64,000 bases of DNA from Lichenicoccus sp964242335 (GTDB lineage Bacteria > Pseudomonadota > Alphaproteobacteria > Acetobacterales > Acetobacteraceae), in the NCBI GenBank assembly GCA_964242335.1, contig CAXTAY010000003.1, forward strand, positions 62,001 through 126,000. Direction: 5' to 3'. The notes beneath the pieces are model-generated. The model saw only the letters and a list, made by a program, of their open reading frames with translations, did no database searches and had not been told where the DNA came from. The translations under genes and the position numbers were made by a program. Below are positions 51,520-59,652 of the stretch, one piece after another; the first letter of the stretch is position 1; each line of letters begins with the position of its first letter.

Positions 51520-52442
51520 CGCGCGGATCCGGGTCCGCGATCCGCGCGGCGGACGACGCCGAGACGGTCACGCAGCCGCAGAGCGCCGAGGCGGTCAGGC
51601 GGACGTTGGAGATAGAGGAGACCACCAACCGCTACTTCATCCATCCGGTCGCGAACCGGTTGGCACGGCTCTTCGCGCGCTTGCATGTCCGACCGAACAG
51701 CGTGTCCATCGCCGGCATGGCGTTCGGCGTATCCGCCGGCTTCGCCTATTACCACTACCGCGACGTGCGGTTCGCGATCGGCGGCTTTGCGCTCATGGTC
51801 GCCTGGCATGTCATGGATGGTGCCGACGGACAGCTCGCCCGTCTGACGCGGTCCCAGTCGCAATCGGGCAAGATCCTCGACGGCGTCTGTGACTACGTGA
51901 CCTTCATCGCCGTCTACCTTGCCCTGGGCCTCGCGCTGAGTGCGCAGTACGGATACCGCGTATGGATCCTGATCGTGCTCTCCGGCGCCTGCCACGCGGT
52001 CCAGTCTGCCGTATACGAGGTGCAGCGGCAGGATTACGATTTCTGGGGCTGGGGGAAGCAATCGGCGCAGCTGTCGGAGCTTCGGGCGCCGCCGGCGCGG
52101 CAGCGGATCGCCGATCGGCTGCATCGGCTCTATGCGAGGGTTCAGCTCGTCGCGGCCGGCCTCGACAGCCGCTCCCGACGCAGCCTGACGGAGATCCTGG
52201 AACGTCAGCCGCAACGGGCGCCATCGATCCGTCGAACGTATCGCGAACGGTTCGCGCCGGCGACGCGACACTGGTCGGTGATGTCGGCGAACTATCGTAC
52301 GCTGGGGATATTCGTCGCCGCCCTGTTCGGTGTGCCGTTGTTCTATTTCTGCTTCGAGATCATCGGGCTGAGCGCGATCCTGATCGTCCTTCTGCGTCGG
52401 CAGCGCGATCGCTACGCGGCGTTCCTGAACGGGATCAGGTGA
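51516..52442 (+). CDS. CDP-alcohol phosphatidyltransferase family protein, likely CDP-inositol-using
   Basis: A 308-aa membrane enzyme starting at GTG 51516, which overlaps the previous stop. The metal-binding signature is split across DGADGQLAR then GKILDGVCD (DGxxARx8GxxxDxxxD, about residues 94-120). Several helices follow, including the C-terminal GIFVAALFGVPLFYFCFEII. A basic, soluble insert (about 185-260) is unusual in length. Here it probably transfers inositol phosphate from CDP-inositol to an acceptor, either a lipid or inositol phosphate. Which acceptor is unknown. Its 3' end overlaps lptG by 31 bases, tail to tail. Confidence 0.82.
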   Translation: MTRGSGSAIRAADDAETVTQPQSAEAVRRTLEIEETTNRYFIHPVANRLARLFARLHVRPNSVSIAGMAFGVSAGFAYYHYRDVRFAIGGFALMVAWHVMDGADGQLARLTRSQSQSGKILDGVCDYVTFIAVYLALGLALSAQYGYRVWILIVLSGACHAVQSAVYEVQRQDYDFWGWGKQSAQLSELRAPPARQRIADRLHRLYARVQLVAAGLDSRSRRSLTEILERQPQRAPSIRRTYRERFAPATRHWSVMSANYRTLGIFVAALFGVPLFYFCFEIIGLSAILIVLLRRQRDRYAAFLNGIR

Positions 52443-53533
52443 GCCAGGCCGGCCGAAGGCTTGCCGCGATGCGCGTTGCGGAACAGGGCGATCGCCGCGA
52501 CCATCACCAGGATCGAGGGCGTCAGCGCCGTGACCGCGGGGTTCACGTCGAGCAGCAGGCCCAGATGGCCGATGATCTGCTGGCCCAGCGAGAACACGAT
52601 GCCGAAGCTCGCGCCGGCTGCGAGATAGGATCCGGCGTTCTGCGTCCGTGCCGATCCGAACACGAACGGTGCCACGATCATGATCATGGCGATCATCGAG
52701 AACGGAAGGCTGGCCTTGGCCCAGAGCTGCTGCTCGTACCGGATCGCCTTCTGGTGCCGGCGCTGCAGGGTGCGGATGTGCTGGTACAACGCGCTCGGCG
52801 GGATGCTCTCCAGGGGAAGCATCAGGAAGCGTATCTCCTGGATCGGCACGAAGCAGTGCCAGGACAGCGAGGCGAGATGCTCCGTCTTCAGCTGCGATGA
52901 TTCGACGCGTCTTCTCGACACGTCCCTGAGCAGCCAGACCCCGTCGGGCCGAACATCGGCCTGCTCCGCATGGATGATGCTCTGCAGGCTCCCGTCCGCC
53001 TCGAAACTGTAGAGATCGATATCGATGGGCACCTGACCGCTGCGCAGTCGCTGCACGTTGAGATAGCGACGGTCGCTCTGCGCCCAGAAACCGCTGTCGG
53101 CGTGGGAAGACGTCGAGGATGACAGGGCAACGGTACGCTGTTCCTGTGCCAGTCGCTGCGCCGGCGGGATGACGAACTCCGCGGTCAGGAACAACGCCGT
53201 GACGATCGGAAAGATCAGCCTGAGCACCGACCCGACGATGCGGATCTCGGAGACGCCGAGACTCAGCATCGCCGTGAGCTCGGAGTTCCTGGCCAGCGCA
53301 CCGAGCGTAAGCAGGGAGCCCAGCAGCATGGAGACCGGCGTCACCTGCAGCAGCCGGGACGGCGCGGTCAGCAGCACGTAGAGGAGCGCATCCGTGACGT
53401 TGTACTGCCCCTGACCGACATAGGCGAGCTGCTCGACGAACTCCAGCAGGCTGAACAGCCCGGTCAGTGCCACCGCGACCCAGACGAAGGCCCGGAAGGC
53501 GGCGAACTCCACGTAGCGCCTAACCAGGATCAT
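52412..53533 (-). CDS. lptG: LPS export permease LptG
   Basis: A 373-aa inner-membrane protein of the LptF/LptG (YjgP/YjgQ) family. The N-terminal helix pair (RYVEFAAFRAFVWVAVALTG) is followed by TPVSMLLGSLLTLGALARNS, and the periplasmic beta-jellyroll spans roughly 130-235. The C-terminal helices include ASLPFSMIAMIMIVAPFVFG. With LptF and the ATPase LptB (not in this window) it extracts lipopolysaccharide from the inner membrane. It starts 9 bases after the lptF stop. Confidence 0.9.
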   Translation of the reverse strand: MILVRRYVEFAAFRAFVWVAVALTGLFSLLEFVEQLAYVGQGQYNVTDALLYVLLTAPSRLLQVTPVSMLLGSLLTLGALARNSELTAMLSLGVSEIRIVGSVLRLIFPIVTALFLTAEFVIPPAQRLAQEQRTVALSSSTSSHADSGFWAQSDRRYLNVQRLRSGQVPIDIDLYSFEADGSLQSIIHAEQADVRPDGVWLLRDVSRRRVESSQLKTEHLASLSWHCFVPIQEIRFLMLPLESIPPSALYQHIRTLQRRHQKAIRYEQQLWAKASLPFSMIAMIMIVAPFVFGSARTQNAGSYLAAGASFGIVFSLGQQIIGHLGLLLDVNPAVTALTPSILVMVAAIALFRNAHRGKPSAGLAHLIPFRNAA

Positions 53534-53542
53534 GGCGATCCG

Positions 53543-54625
53543 TCATGTACGCCCACGCCTGAGTGCCAGTCTCGGTCCATAGGTGGTGGAGAGCAGAAGC
53601 AAGGCGAGCAGCCCCGGAGCCCACCAGATACCCGGAAACCGCGGCATCATGCCGTGCTGCACCCAGGTTCGGGCCGAGGTGCAGAGCAGGTAATAGCCGA
53701 AATACACGATGAGCGCGGTGCCGAACCGCGCGTATCTGCCTTGCCGCGGCCTGGTGCGGCTCAGCGGTATGCCCAGCATGCCGAGCAGCAGCGTCGACAG
53801 CGGCGTCGACAGCCGCCATTGCAGCTCGGCGGTATCTTCAGCGGAACCGGAAGCGGCGAGGTGCGCGCTGCTCGCGGCGACGGCGCTGTATCCGAGGGGT
53901 TCGCGGTCTCGGCCTTCCGGAAACACCGTCAGTCCGTTCGCATGCACCGCCTGATCGGGCTGGGCCCTGTCGCGGTCTATCTCGTAGATGTAGGCGTCGC
54001 TCATATAGACTTCCGGATCGCTGTCCGGCGCGGTCTGCGCGAGCTTGTAGGCGCGCTGGGCATGGATGATCTCGGTGCGGTCGCTGTGCCGGAGCTTGAC
54101 GAAGACGTCGCGCGCCGGGGCGCCGGGCCCGTCACGATGCGCCAGGAAGATCACCCGGGTGCCGTCGCGCCCGACATAGAAGGAGTTCGCCTCCATCGCG
54201 TTGACGTCGAGCAGGGTGCCGGCCTGGCTCGAGAGCTCGTGCAGTCTCTCGTACGCCCAGGGTCTGACGATCAGCGACAGGGCGGCGACCACGAGGGCCA
54301 GGTAGCCCGACAGGGTCAGCACCGCCCGCATCATCGTCGCCGGCGTCAGGCGCAGGGCGAACATCGCCGCGAACTCGGACTCGCTGTACAACCTCGCGAA
54401 CGACAGCATGACCGAGATATAGAGCGAGGCCGGTATCAGCACCTCGAGCGAGATCAGGACCTTCAGGCCGACCAGTTCCGCGATCGCACTGGCCGGCAGC
54501 AGCCCGTCGACCGCGTCGGACAGGAAGCCGCTGGCGCTGTAGCTGGCGAACAGCGCGAGCAGGATGCCGAGGATGATCGCGAGCGGCTTGCTCAGCTCAC
54601 GCACCAGGTAGCGGTTGATGATCAA
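53543..54625 (-). CDS. lptF: LPS export permease LptF
   Basis: A 360-aa permease. I chose TTG 54625, which gives LIINRYLVRELSKPLAIILG at the N-terminus, the usual family start. The frame is open to GTG 54772, and the extra 49 residues are charged and not typical. The family stretch ISLEVLIPASLYISVMLSFA lies near residue 60, with the jellyroll from about 120 to 250 (NSFYVGRDGTRVIFLAHRDG). STPLSTLLLGMLGIPLSRTR begins the last helix group. It pairs with LptG, coded next. Confidence 0.88.
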   Translation of the reverse strand: MIINRYLVRELSKPLAIILGILLALFASYSASGFLSDAVDGLLPASAIAELVGLKVLISLEVLIPASLYISVMLSFARLYSESEFAAMFALRLTPATMMRAVLTLSGYLALVVAALSLIVRPWAYERLHELSSQAGTLLDVNAMEANSFYVGRDGTRVIFLAHRDGPGAPARDVFVKLRHSDRTEIIHAQRAYKLAQTAPDSDPEVYMSDAYIYEIDRDRAQPDQAVHANGLTVFPEGRDREPLGYSAVAASSAHLAASGSAEDTAELQWRLSTPLSTLLLGMLGIPLSRTRPRQGRYARFGTALIVYFGYYLLCTSARTWVQHGMMPRFPGIWWAPGLLALLLLSTTYGPRLALRRGRT

Positions 54626-54954
54626 GACCGACGGCCGCCGATCCGCGCCCAGGCGGGGACGGTGCCCGCGGCGCCGCCGGAGGGCATGATCCTCGCGCTC
54701 GAAGAGGCTGTAGCCAAGCTCCGACAGGGCATTCGTGAGTGGTCCCGGCAGTCGTGGGTCCGGATCTAGCACACCTCGACCCGGAAACCACGTGCGGGCG
54801 AAGTATCCGCCGCGGCCTCGGGCAGGGCCGCCGGTCGATCACCTGTCGCCTCGTGGCGGAGGCTGCGCGACGGGCGGGATCAGCCGCTTGCGCATCGCGT
54901 CCCGGCGCACGATGGATGTGCCGTCACTTGAACTCGAATTGCATCGGGGCTGCG

Positions 54955-56037
54955 ATGAAGCACGGTCATGATCCCAAACTCCGCCTCGGCCAGTCGTTGC
55001 GGCAGGCCTCGAGCTTCTCGCCCGGGCTCACCGACGCGCCGCCGCTGCCGGTGGTGAACTACGCCGCCCTGAACAGGACGGCGCCGGAGCTGCTGCAGAC
55101 ACCGGCGGGCACGCTGCCGAAGGCCTCGGCGGTGGTGATCACCTGGGCCGAAGCCGAGTGGGCGGCGCTTCAGCATGTGTTCTGCAGCGGCGGCTCACCG
55201 ATGCCCTACGCCGATCGGTCGCGCGGCGACTGGCCGGGCTGGGAGAAGTACGCCGCGGACCTGCCGCAGGGCGCACCGTCCGGTTGGGGATACTGGGGCA
55301 GTTATCGCCTGGTGGAACTTGGCAGCAAACCGGTGCTGCTGTTCAAGTCGAACACGCATCTCGACTGGCCGGGCGCCAGCTTCCTGCGGACGCTGATCGA
55401 GCGCCTGGTCTCCGAGGTCGAGCCGGCCCTGATCATGTCCATCGGCACCGCAGGCGGGGCCAACACCACGGACCATGTCGGCACGGTGCGCGCGGTGAGT
55501 GCCGGAACCCTCTACGAAGCCGGTCAACCGGCGGCTCGCTGGCCGGAGTACAAGAACGGCTGGACGGCGAGCGACGTGCTGCTGGGAGACTCGAATTTCC
55601 ACACGCTGCTGTTCCCGGTGCCGACCAGTGCGAGCGCGCTGGACGCGCTGAGTGCCGGGTTCAACCAGCATTACCGTACCAGCTACACGCTCGACCAGCT
55701 CGATCCCGACGGGCTGAACCTGGGCGACGCGGTGCCGCGGATCGACGACCAGACCGGCGGCGCCGCCTCGCTGCTGACCACGTCCAGCTTCGTGGTCGGC
55801 ACGACGGCGGGCGACTACCAGGCCTACACGTCGATCGAGATGGACGACGCCGTCATCGGCGAGGCGTGCGCCGCCAGCGGCACCGCGTTCGCGTTCGTGC
55901 GCAACATCTCCGATCCGGTGCAGAACGCTGCACTGCCGGCCGAGGTGCAGGGCAACTGGGGGAGTGCCGTCTACGACGCCTACGGTTTCTACACCAGCTA
56001 CAACGGCGCGATCGCCGCCTGGGCGATGCTCGCCTGA
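54955..56037 (+). CDS. nucleoside phosphorylase/nucleosidase-superfamily protein, divergent
   Basis: A 360-aa protein that falls in the PNP/MTAN fold. VEPALIMSIGTAGGANTTDH (near residue 160) is the ligand-binding glycine stretch. SIEMDDAVIGEACAASGTAF followed by VRNISDPVQN (near 300) carry the ME-type and R..SD motifs that bind purine and ribose. Compared with usual 230-290 aa members it has a longer N-terminus (about 100 residues) and an insert near 185-255. The substrate may be unusual. It is divergent from lptF, and the frame before ATG 54955 has no support. Confidence 0.7.
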   Translation: MKHGHDPKLRLGQSLRQASSFSPGLTDAPPLPVVNYAALNRTAPELLQTPAGTLPKASAVVITWAEAEWAALQHVFCSGGSPMPYADRSRGDWPGWEKYAADLPQGAPSGWGYWGSYRLVELGSKPVLLFKSNTHLDWPGASFLRTLIERLVSEVEPALIMSIGTAGGANTTDHVGTVRAVSAGTLYEAGQPAARWPEYKNGWTASDVLLGDSNFHTLLFPVPTSASALDALSAGFNQHYRTSYTLDQLDPDGLNLGDAVPRIDDQTGGAASLLTTSSFVVGTTAGDYQAYTSIEMDDAVIGEACAASGTAFAFVRNISDPVQNAALPAEVQGNWGSAVYDAYGFYTSYNGAIAAWAMLA

Positions 56038-56056
56038 GCCGGGCGAACCTATCCTG

Positions 56057-56941
56057 TCAGGCCAGTTCCAGGATGGCCTGCGCCCAGTCGCGCGGCGCCT
56101 CCTGCGGGACCGCATGGCCGACGCCCGCGAGGACCCGGCGCTCGTAGCGGGCGGAGAAATGCGTCTCGTGTCCCTCCGAGGTGGAGGCGGGCGCCACGGT
56201 GTCGCCGGCGCCGTGGAAGGTGATCGTCGGCACGGAGATCTGCGGTTTGGCGGCGATCGCCTGCTCCATCGCGGCGTAGGCGGGATCGCCGGCGGCGTTG
56301 CCCATGCGGTGGCGGTAGGAATGGATGACCACGTCGACGAAGTCCGGATTGTCGAAGGCCGCCGCCGAACGCTCGTAGCTCGCATCCTCGAAGCGCCACT
56401 CGGGTGACCAGAGGCGCCAGAGCAGCTTGCAGAAGGTGTGGCGGTTCTGGTCCAGTCCGTTCCGGCCACGCTCGGTCTGGAAGTAGTGCTGATACCACAG
56501 GCGATGTTCGGCTTCCGGCGCCAGCGGATCGGAGGCGGCGGCGATATCCTGGACCACGTAGCCGCAGGCATTGACGAGGCCGGTCACCCGGTCCGGCCGC
56601 AGTGCCGCCAGGCAGCAGGCCGACCGGCCGCCCCAGTCGAAGCCGGAGACGATGGCGCGTCCGATGCCGAGCGCGTCGAGCAGATCCAGGGCATCCTGCG
56701 CCAGCGCCGCCTGCTGGCCGGACCGGATCGTCTGTGCCGACCGGAAGTGCGTCGGCCCGTAGCCGCGCAGGTAGGGGGCGATCACTCGCGAGCCCGCCGC
56801 CGCCAGGACGGGTGCCACCTCGGCGAAGGCCTGCGGGTCGTAGGGAAAGCCATGCATGAGCAGCACGGCCGGTCCGTCCGCGGGTCCCCACGCCTCGTAG
56901 GCGATGCGCAGGGTCGCGGTCGCGATGGTGGAGCGGGTCAT
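56057..56941 (-). CDS. alpha/beta hydrolase, epoxide-hydrolase/dehalogenase type
   Basis: A 294-aa cytoplasmic hydrolase. LLMHGFPYDPQAFAEVAPVL is the HGxP oxyanion region. The nucleophile elbow GFDWGGRSACCLAALRPDRV has Asp in place of Ser (near residue 108), as in epoxide hydrolases and haloalkane dehalogenases. The cap domain is Trp/Tyr-rich (RLWYQHYFQTERGRNGLDQN). The late His is in LAGVGHAVPQEAP. It could open epoxides or hydrolyse other esters. It stands alone, convergent with the nucleosidase-like gene. Confidence 0.85.
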   Translation of the reverse strand: MTRSTIATATLRIAYEAWGPADGPAVLLMHGFPYDPQAFAEVAPVLAAAGSRVIAPYLRGYGPTHFRSAQTIRSGQQAALAQDALDLLDALGIGRAIVSGFDWGGRSACCLAALRPDRVTGLVNACGYVVQDIAAASDPLAPEAEHRLWYQHYFQTERGRNGLDQNRHTFCKLLWRLWSPEWRFEDASYERSAAAFDNPDFVDVVIHSYRHRMGNAAGDPAYAAMEQAIAAKPQISVPTITFHGAGDTVAPASTSEGHETHFSARYERRVLAGVGHAVPQEAPRDWAQAILELA

Positions 56942-57085
56942 GGTCGATCTTCCCCGGGGCGCGGATGCCAGCTTCGGCGACGACCGTGCCGCACGCCAAT
57001 CAACATGCCGCCGCGTCGGCGATTGACGACCCGGCGCCGAAGCCGCGTGATAAAGCGGCGCGGACCACCGCCGGGGGACACTTGG

Positions 57086-57610
57086 ATGCAGGGCCGTCTC
57101 GTCGCCGGGCTATACGCCGCCATGCCGGCCTGCCTCCTGGCCGCATCGCCGGCTGCCGCCGGACGAGCTCCCGCGGACGCGCCCGCCGGCATCGTCATCG
57201 CGGCCGGTGCGGCGTCGGGCCACCTGGTCACGCCCGCCGAGCTCGCATCGCTTCCGACCGTGCAGGTGCAGGTCGCGGCCGAACCCGGTCACGGACCGCC
57301 GCGCGCCTTCGAGGGTCCGCTGCTCTGGACCGTGCTCGGCCGTGCCGGCGCGGTCGATGCCGGCAGGATGCACGACCAGGTGCGGCAGACGGTGCTGGTC
57401 ACCGGGCGGGACGGCTATACGGCGGTCCTGGCAGTCGGCGAGATCGCGCCGGCGTTCGAGAACAAGCAGGTCATCGTCGCCGAGCGCGCGGACGGCCAGC
57501 CGCTCGGTCCGGAGCATCTGCGCCTCGTCGTTCCGGGAGATCGTCGTGGCGGCCGAGCTGTGCACGACCTCGCACGCATCGTCGTCGCTCAACCGGTGGC
57601 ACCGCGCTAG
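57086..57610 (+). CDS. exported molybdopterin-oxidoreductase-like small protein
   Basis: A 174-aa protein with an N-terminal signal peptide (MQGRLVAGLYAAMPACLLAA, cleaved near SPAAA). Its mature part resembles the short stand-alone versions of the sulfite-oxidase-type molybdopterin-binding domain (GPLLWTVLGRAGAVDAG, TGRDGYTAVLAVGEIAPAFE, LRLVVPGDRRGGRAVHDLAR). The cofactor Cys of true members is absent. It may bind a ligand or assist a periplasmic redox system. GGGGGA is upstream of the ATG; longer frames upstream are unsupported. Confidence 0.65.
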   Translation: MQGRLVAGLYAAMPACLLAASPAAAGRAPADAPAGIVIAAGAASGHLVTPAELASLPTVQVQVAAEPGHGPPRAFEGPLLWTVLGRAGAVDAGRMHDQVRQTVLVTGRDGYTAVLAVGEIAPAFENKQVIVAERADGQPLGPEHLRLVVPGDRRGGRAVHDLARIVVAQPVAPR

Positions 57611-57668
57611 CTCGCGGCCGCACGTCTCGGACGGCGATCGCTGGTGCGCTTCGGCCGGTGCGGGGCGG

Positions 57669-57965
57669 CTAGCCCTCGTCGGCGGAACAGTCCCTCCACA
57701 GCGCCGGCAGCCTGTCGAGGACCTGTGCCCTCTGCTCGACCTCATGCTCGATCACCACGAGGAGGGCGGTGGCGGCGATCCTGATGATCTCCTCGCCGTC
57801 GCAGCCCTCCTCACGCAGTCTCTCGCTATAGCGGGCGGCACCGGCGCGCAGCACCGGGTCGCCGGACGCGAAGAGGTCCAGGAAGTGACAAAGTGTCTGC
57901 ATCTGCGACAGACGCCGGTCGTTCGCCGATGCGTCAAGCCCCGTCAGGGTGGATCTGGCGCTCAT
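57669..57965 (-). CDS. small helical hypothetical protein
   Basis: A 98-aa acidic, helix-rich protein (LSQMQTLCHFLDLFASGDPV, EEIIRIAATALLVVIEHEVE). No membrane segment or known motif. The frame is supported by composition only, with start ATG 57965. It lies in the space between two plus-strand genes. Coding status is likely but not certain. Confidence 0.5.
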   Translation of the reverse strand: MSARSTLTGLDASANDRRLSQMQTLCHFLDLFASGDPVLRAGAARYSERLREEGCDGEEIIRIAATALLVVIEHEVEQRAQVLDRLPALWRDCSADEG

Positions 57966-58250
57966 CGTCCCTCGCAATCAGGTAACCGCACTGTCGAAAT
58001 AGCTGATGCACGACTAGATACTAAATCGCAACGGCTTAACCATTCGTTTCTGAAGTATTAACGAGCGATCTAAGGCTGTGATTTGTTATTGCAGTGGCGT
58101 CGTTTCTCTGCGACCGGCGCTTGCCGCTCGCCCGGCGGCACCGGCCCGGCCTCCCTGCGGTCGCGTCGGCCGAAGACCATTCTCAACCGCTGGCACACAA
58201 CCTATAGATCGACCTCCAACGGTCAGCTGCCATTCCTGGACAGGTGCGCG

Positions 58251-59120
58251 ATGCTGCGGACGATCTGGGCGCTCCTCGAGGACAGCGTCAAAGGCTATAT
58301 CGAGGACGATGCGCTGTCGCGCGGGGCAGCGATCGCCTACTACACGATCTTCTCGATCGCTCCGATGCTCGTCATCATCATCGCCATCGTCGGCCTGATC
58401 TACGGCCCGCAGGCGGCGCACGGCGCGATCAAGGGAGAGCTGCAGGGCATGATGGGTGCCGATGGCGCCTACGCGATCCAGACCATGATCGCCTCGGCCA
58501 GCAACAGGCACAGCGGCATCGTGGCCACCCTGCTCGGCATCGGCACGCTGCTGGTCACCGCCAGCGGCGTGTTCGGCGAGATGCAGATCGCCCTCAACGT
58601 GATCTGGAACGTCCGGGCGCGCGGCAGATCCTCCACCGTGTCTCGCCTGGTCCGGGCGCGGGCGATCAGCCTCGGGCTGGTCGCGGCACTCGGCTTCATG
58701 CTGGTGATCTCGCTCGCCGTCAGCACCGCCGTCGCCGCCCTCGGCTTCGCGCTGCAGCACAGGCTTCCCGGCATCGACCTGCTGATCCAGCTGCTGAACT
58801 TCCTGGTCTCGTTCGCGATGATCACGGTGCTGTTCGCGGCGATCTACAAGGTGCTGCCCGACCAGTCGATCGAGTGGTACGACGTCTGGGTCGGCGCGCT
58901 GACCACTGCGCTGCTGTTCACGATCGGCAAGACCGCGATCGGGCTCTATATCGGCAGCAGCCAGGTCGCGTCCTCCTACGGCGCCGCGGGCGCCCTGGTC
59001 ATCGTGCTGCTCTGGATCTACTACTCGGCACAGATCTTCCTGTTCGGCGCCGAGTTCACCAAGGCCTTCGCCAGGCGCCACGGCAGCCATTCCAAGGCCG
59101 GCGCGCGAGCGGCCCCGTGA
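58251..59120 (+). CDS. YihY/BrkB-family inner-membrane protein
   Basis: A 289-aa membrane protein with six helices. AIAYYTIFSIAPMLVIIIAI and GALVIVLLWIYYSAQIFLFG (near 255) are the YihY family hallmarks, and the amphipathic KVLPDQSIEWYDVWVGALTT segment lies between. ATG 58251 starts MLRTIWALLEDSVKGYIEDD; the frame is open to 58083 without motif. The function of this family is not settled (formerly thought to be RNase BN). About 285 AT-rich bases upstream (57966-58250) probably hold its promoter and no other gene. Confidence 0.88.
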   Translation: MLRTIWALLEDSVKGYIEDDALSRGAAIAYYTIFSIAPMLVIIIAIVGLIYGPQAAHGAIKGELQGMMGADGAYAIQTMIASASNRHSGIVATLLGIGTLLVTASGVFGEMQIALNVIWNVRARGRSSTVSRLVRARAISLGLVAALGFMLVISLAVSTAVAALGFALQHRLPGIDLLIQLLNFLVSFAMITVLFAAIYKVLPDQSIEWYDVWVGALTTALLFTIGKTAIGLYIGSSQVASSYGAAGALVIVLLWIYYSAQIFLFGAEFTKAFARRHGSHSKAGARAAP

Positions 59121-59148
59121 TCGCCTCGCCCCGGGTCAGGAGCACAGC

Positions 59149-59586
59149 TTGTCCGACGCCTTCGACCTCGACCGCTTCGTCGCCGCCCAGGAGCCGGTGC
59201 TGGCTCAGGTCCAGGCGGAGCTGGAACAGGGACGCAAGCGCAGCCACTGGATGTGGTTCGTCTTCCCGCAGCTGAGCGGCCTCGGCCACAGCGCGACCGC
59301 CCGGTACTACGCGATCGCCTCCAGGCAGGAGGCCGAGGCCTACCTGGCGCACCCGCTGCTGGGGCCGCGGCTGATCGCCTGCAGCGAGCAGGTCAACCGC
59401 ATCGAGGGTCGCTCGGTGCAGCAGATCTTCGGCAGCCCGGACGACCTCAAGTTCCGCTCCTCGATGACGCTGTTCGCGGCGGTGCGGCCGGAGGCAGCGG
59501 CGTTCCGCGGCGCACTGCTCCGTTACTTCGACGGGGTGCCCGACGCGGCGACTCTCGAGAGGCTCGGCGAGTGCTGGCCGGGGTGA
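59149..59586 (+). CDS. DUF1810 family protein
   Basis: A 145-aa soluble protein starting at TTG 59149. FDLDRFVAAQEPVLAQVQAE, SHWMWFVFPQLSGLGHSATA and the GSPDDLKFRSSMTLFAAVRP block identify DUF1810, a widespread family of unknown function. It is 28 bases behind the YihY-like gene, so it is likely in the same transcript. It is followed by a hairpin repeat. Confidence 0.88.
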   Translation: MSDAFDLDRFVAAQEPVLAQVQAELEQGRKRSHWMWFVFPQLSGLGHSATARYYAIASRQEAEAYLAHPLLGPRLIACSEQVNRIEGRSVQQIFGSPDDLKFRSSMTLFAAVRPEAAAFRGALLRYFDGVPDAATLERLGECWPG

Positions 59587-59594
59587 CGCAGCAC

Positions 59595-59652
59595 AGGCCA
59601 GGGCGCCGCCCTGGACCTGCCGGGACCTGAGGCCGCGGACCCCGTCTGGCCT
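59595..59652. repeat. hairpin repeat between convergent genes (probable bidirectional terminator)
   Basis: CCAGGGC (59598-59604) pairs with GCCCTGG (59608-59614). An outer AGGCCAG (59595-59601) could pair with CTGGCCT (59646-59652). The layout recalls the 3252-3358 and 19652 elements, with less identity. It lies between the 3' ends of the DUF1810 gene and the acyl-CoA ligase gene. Confidence 0.55.
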
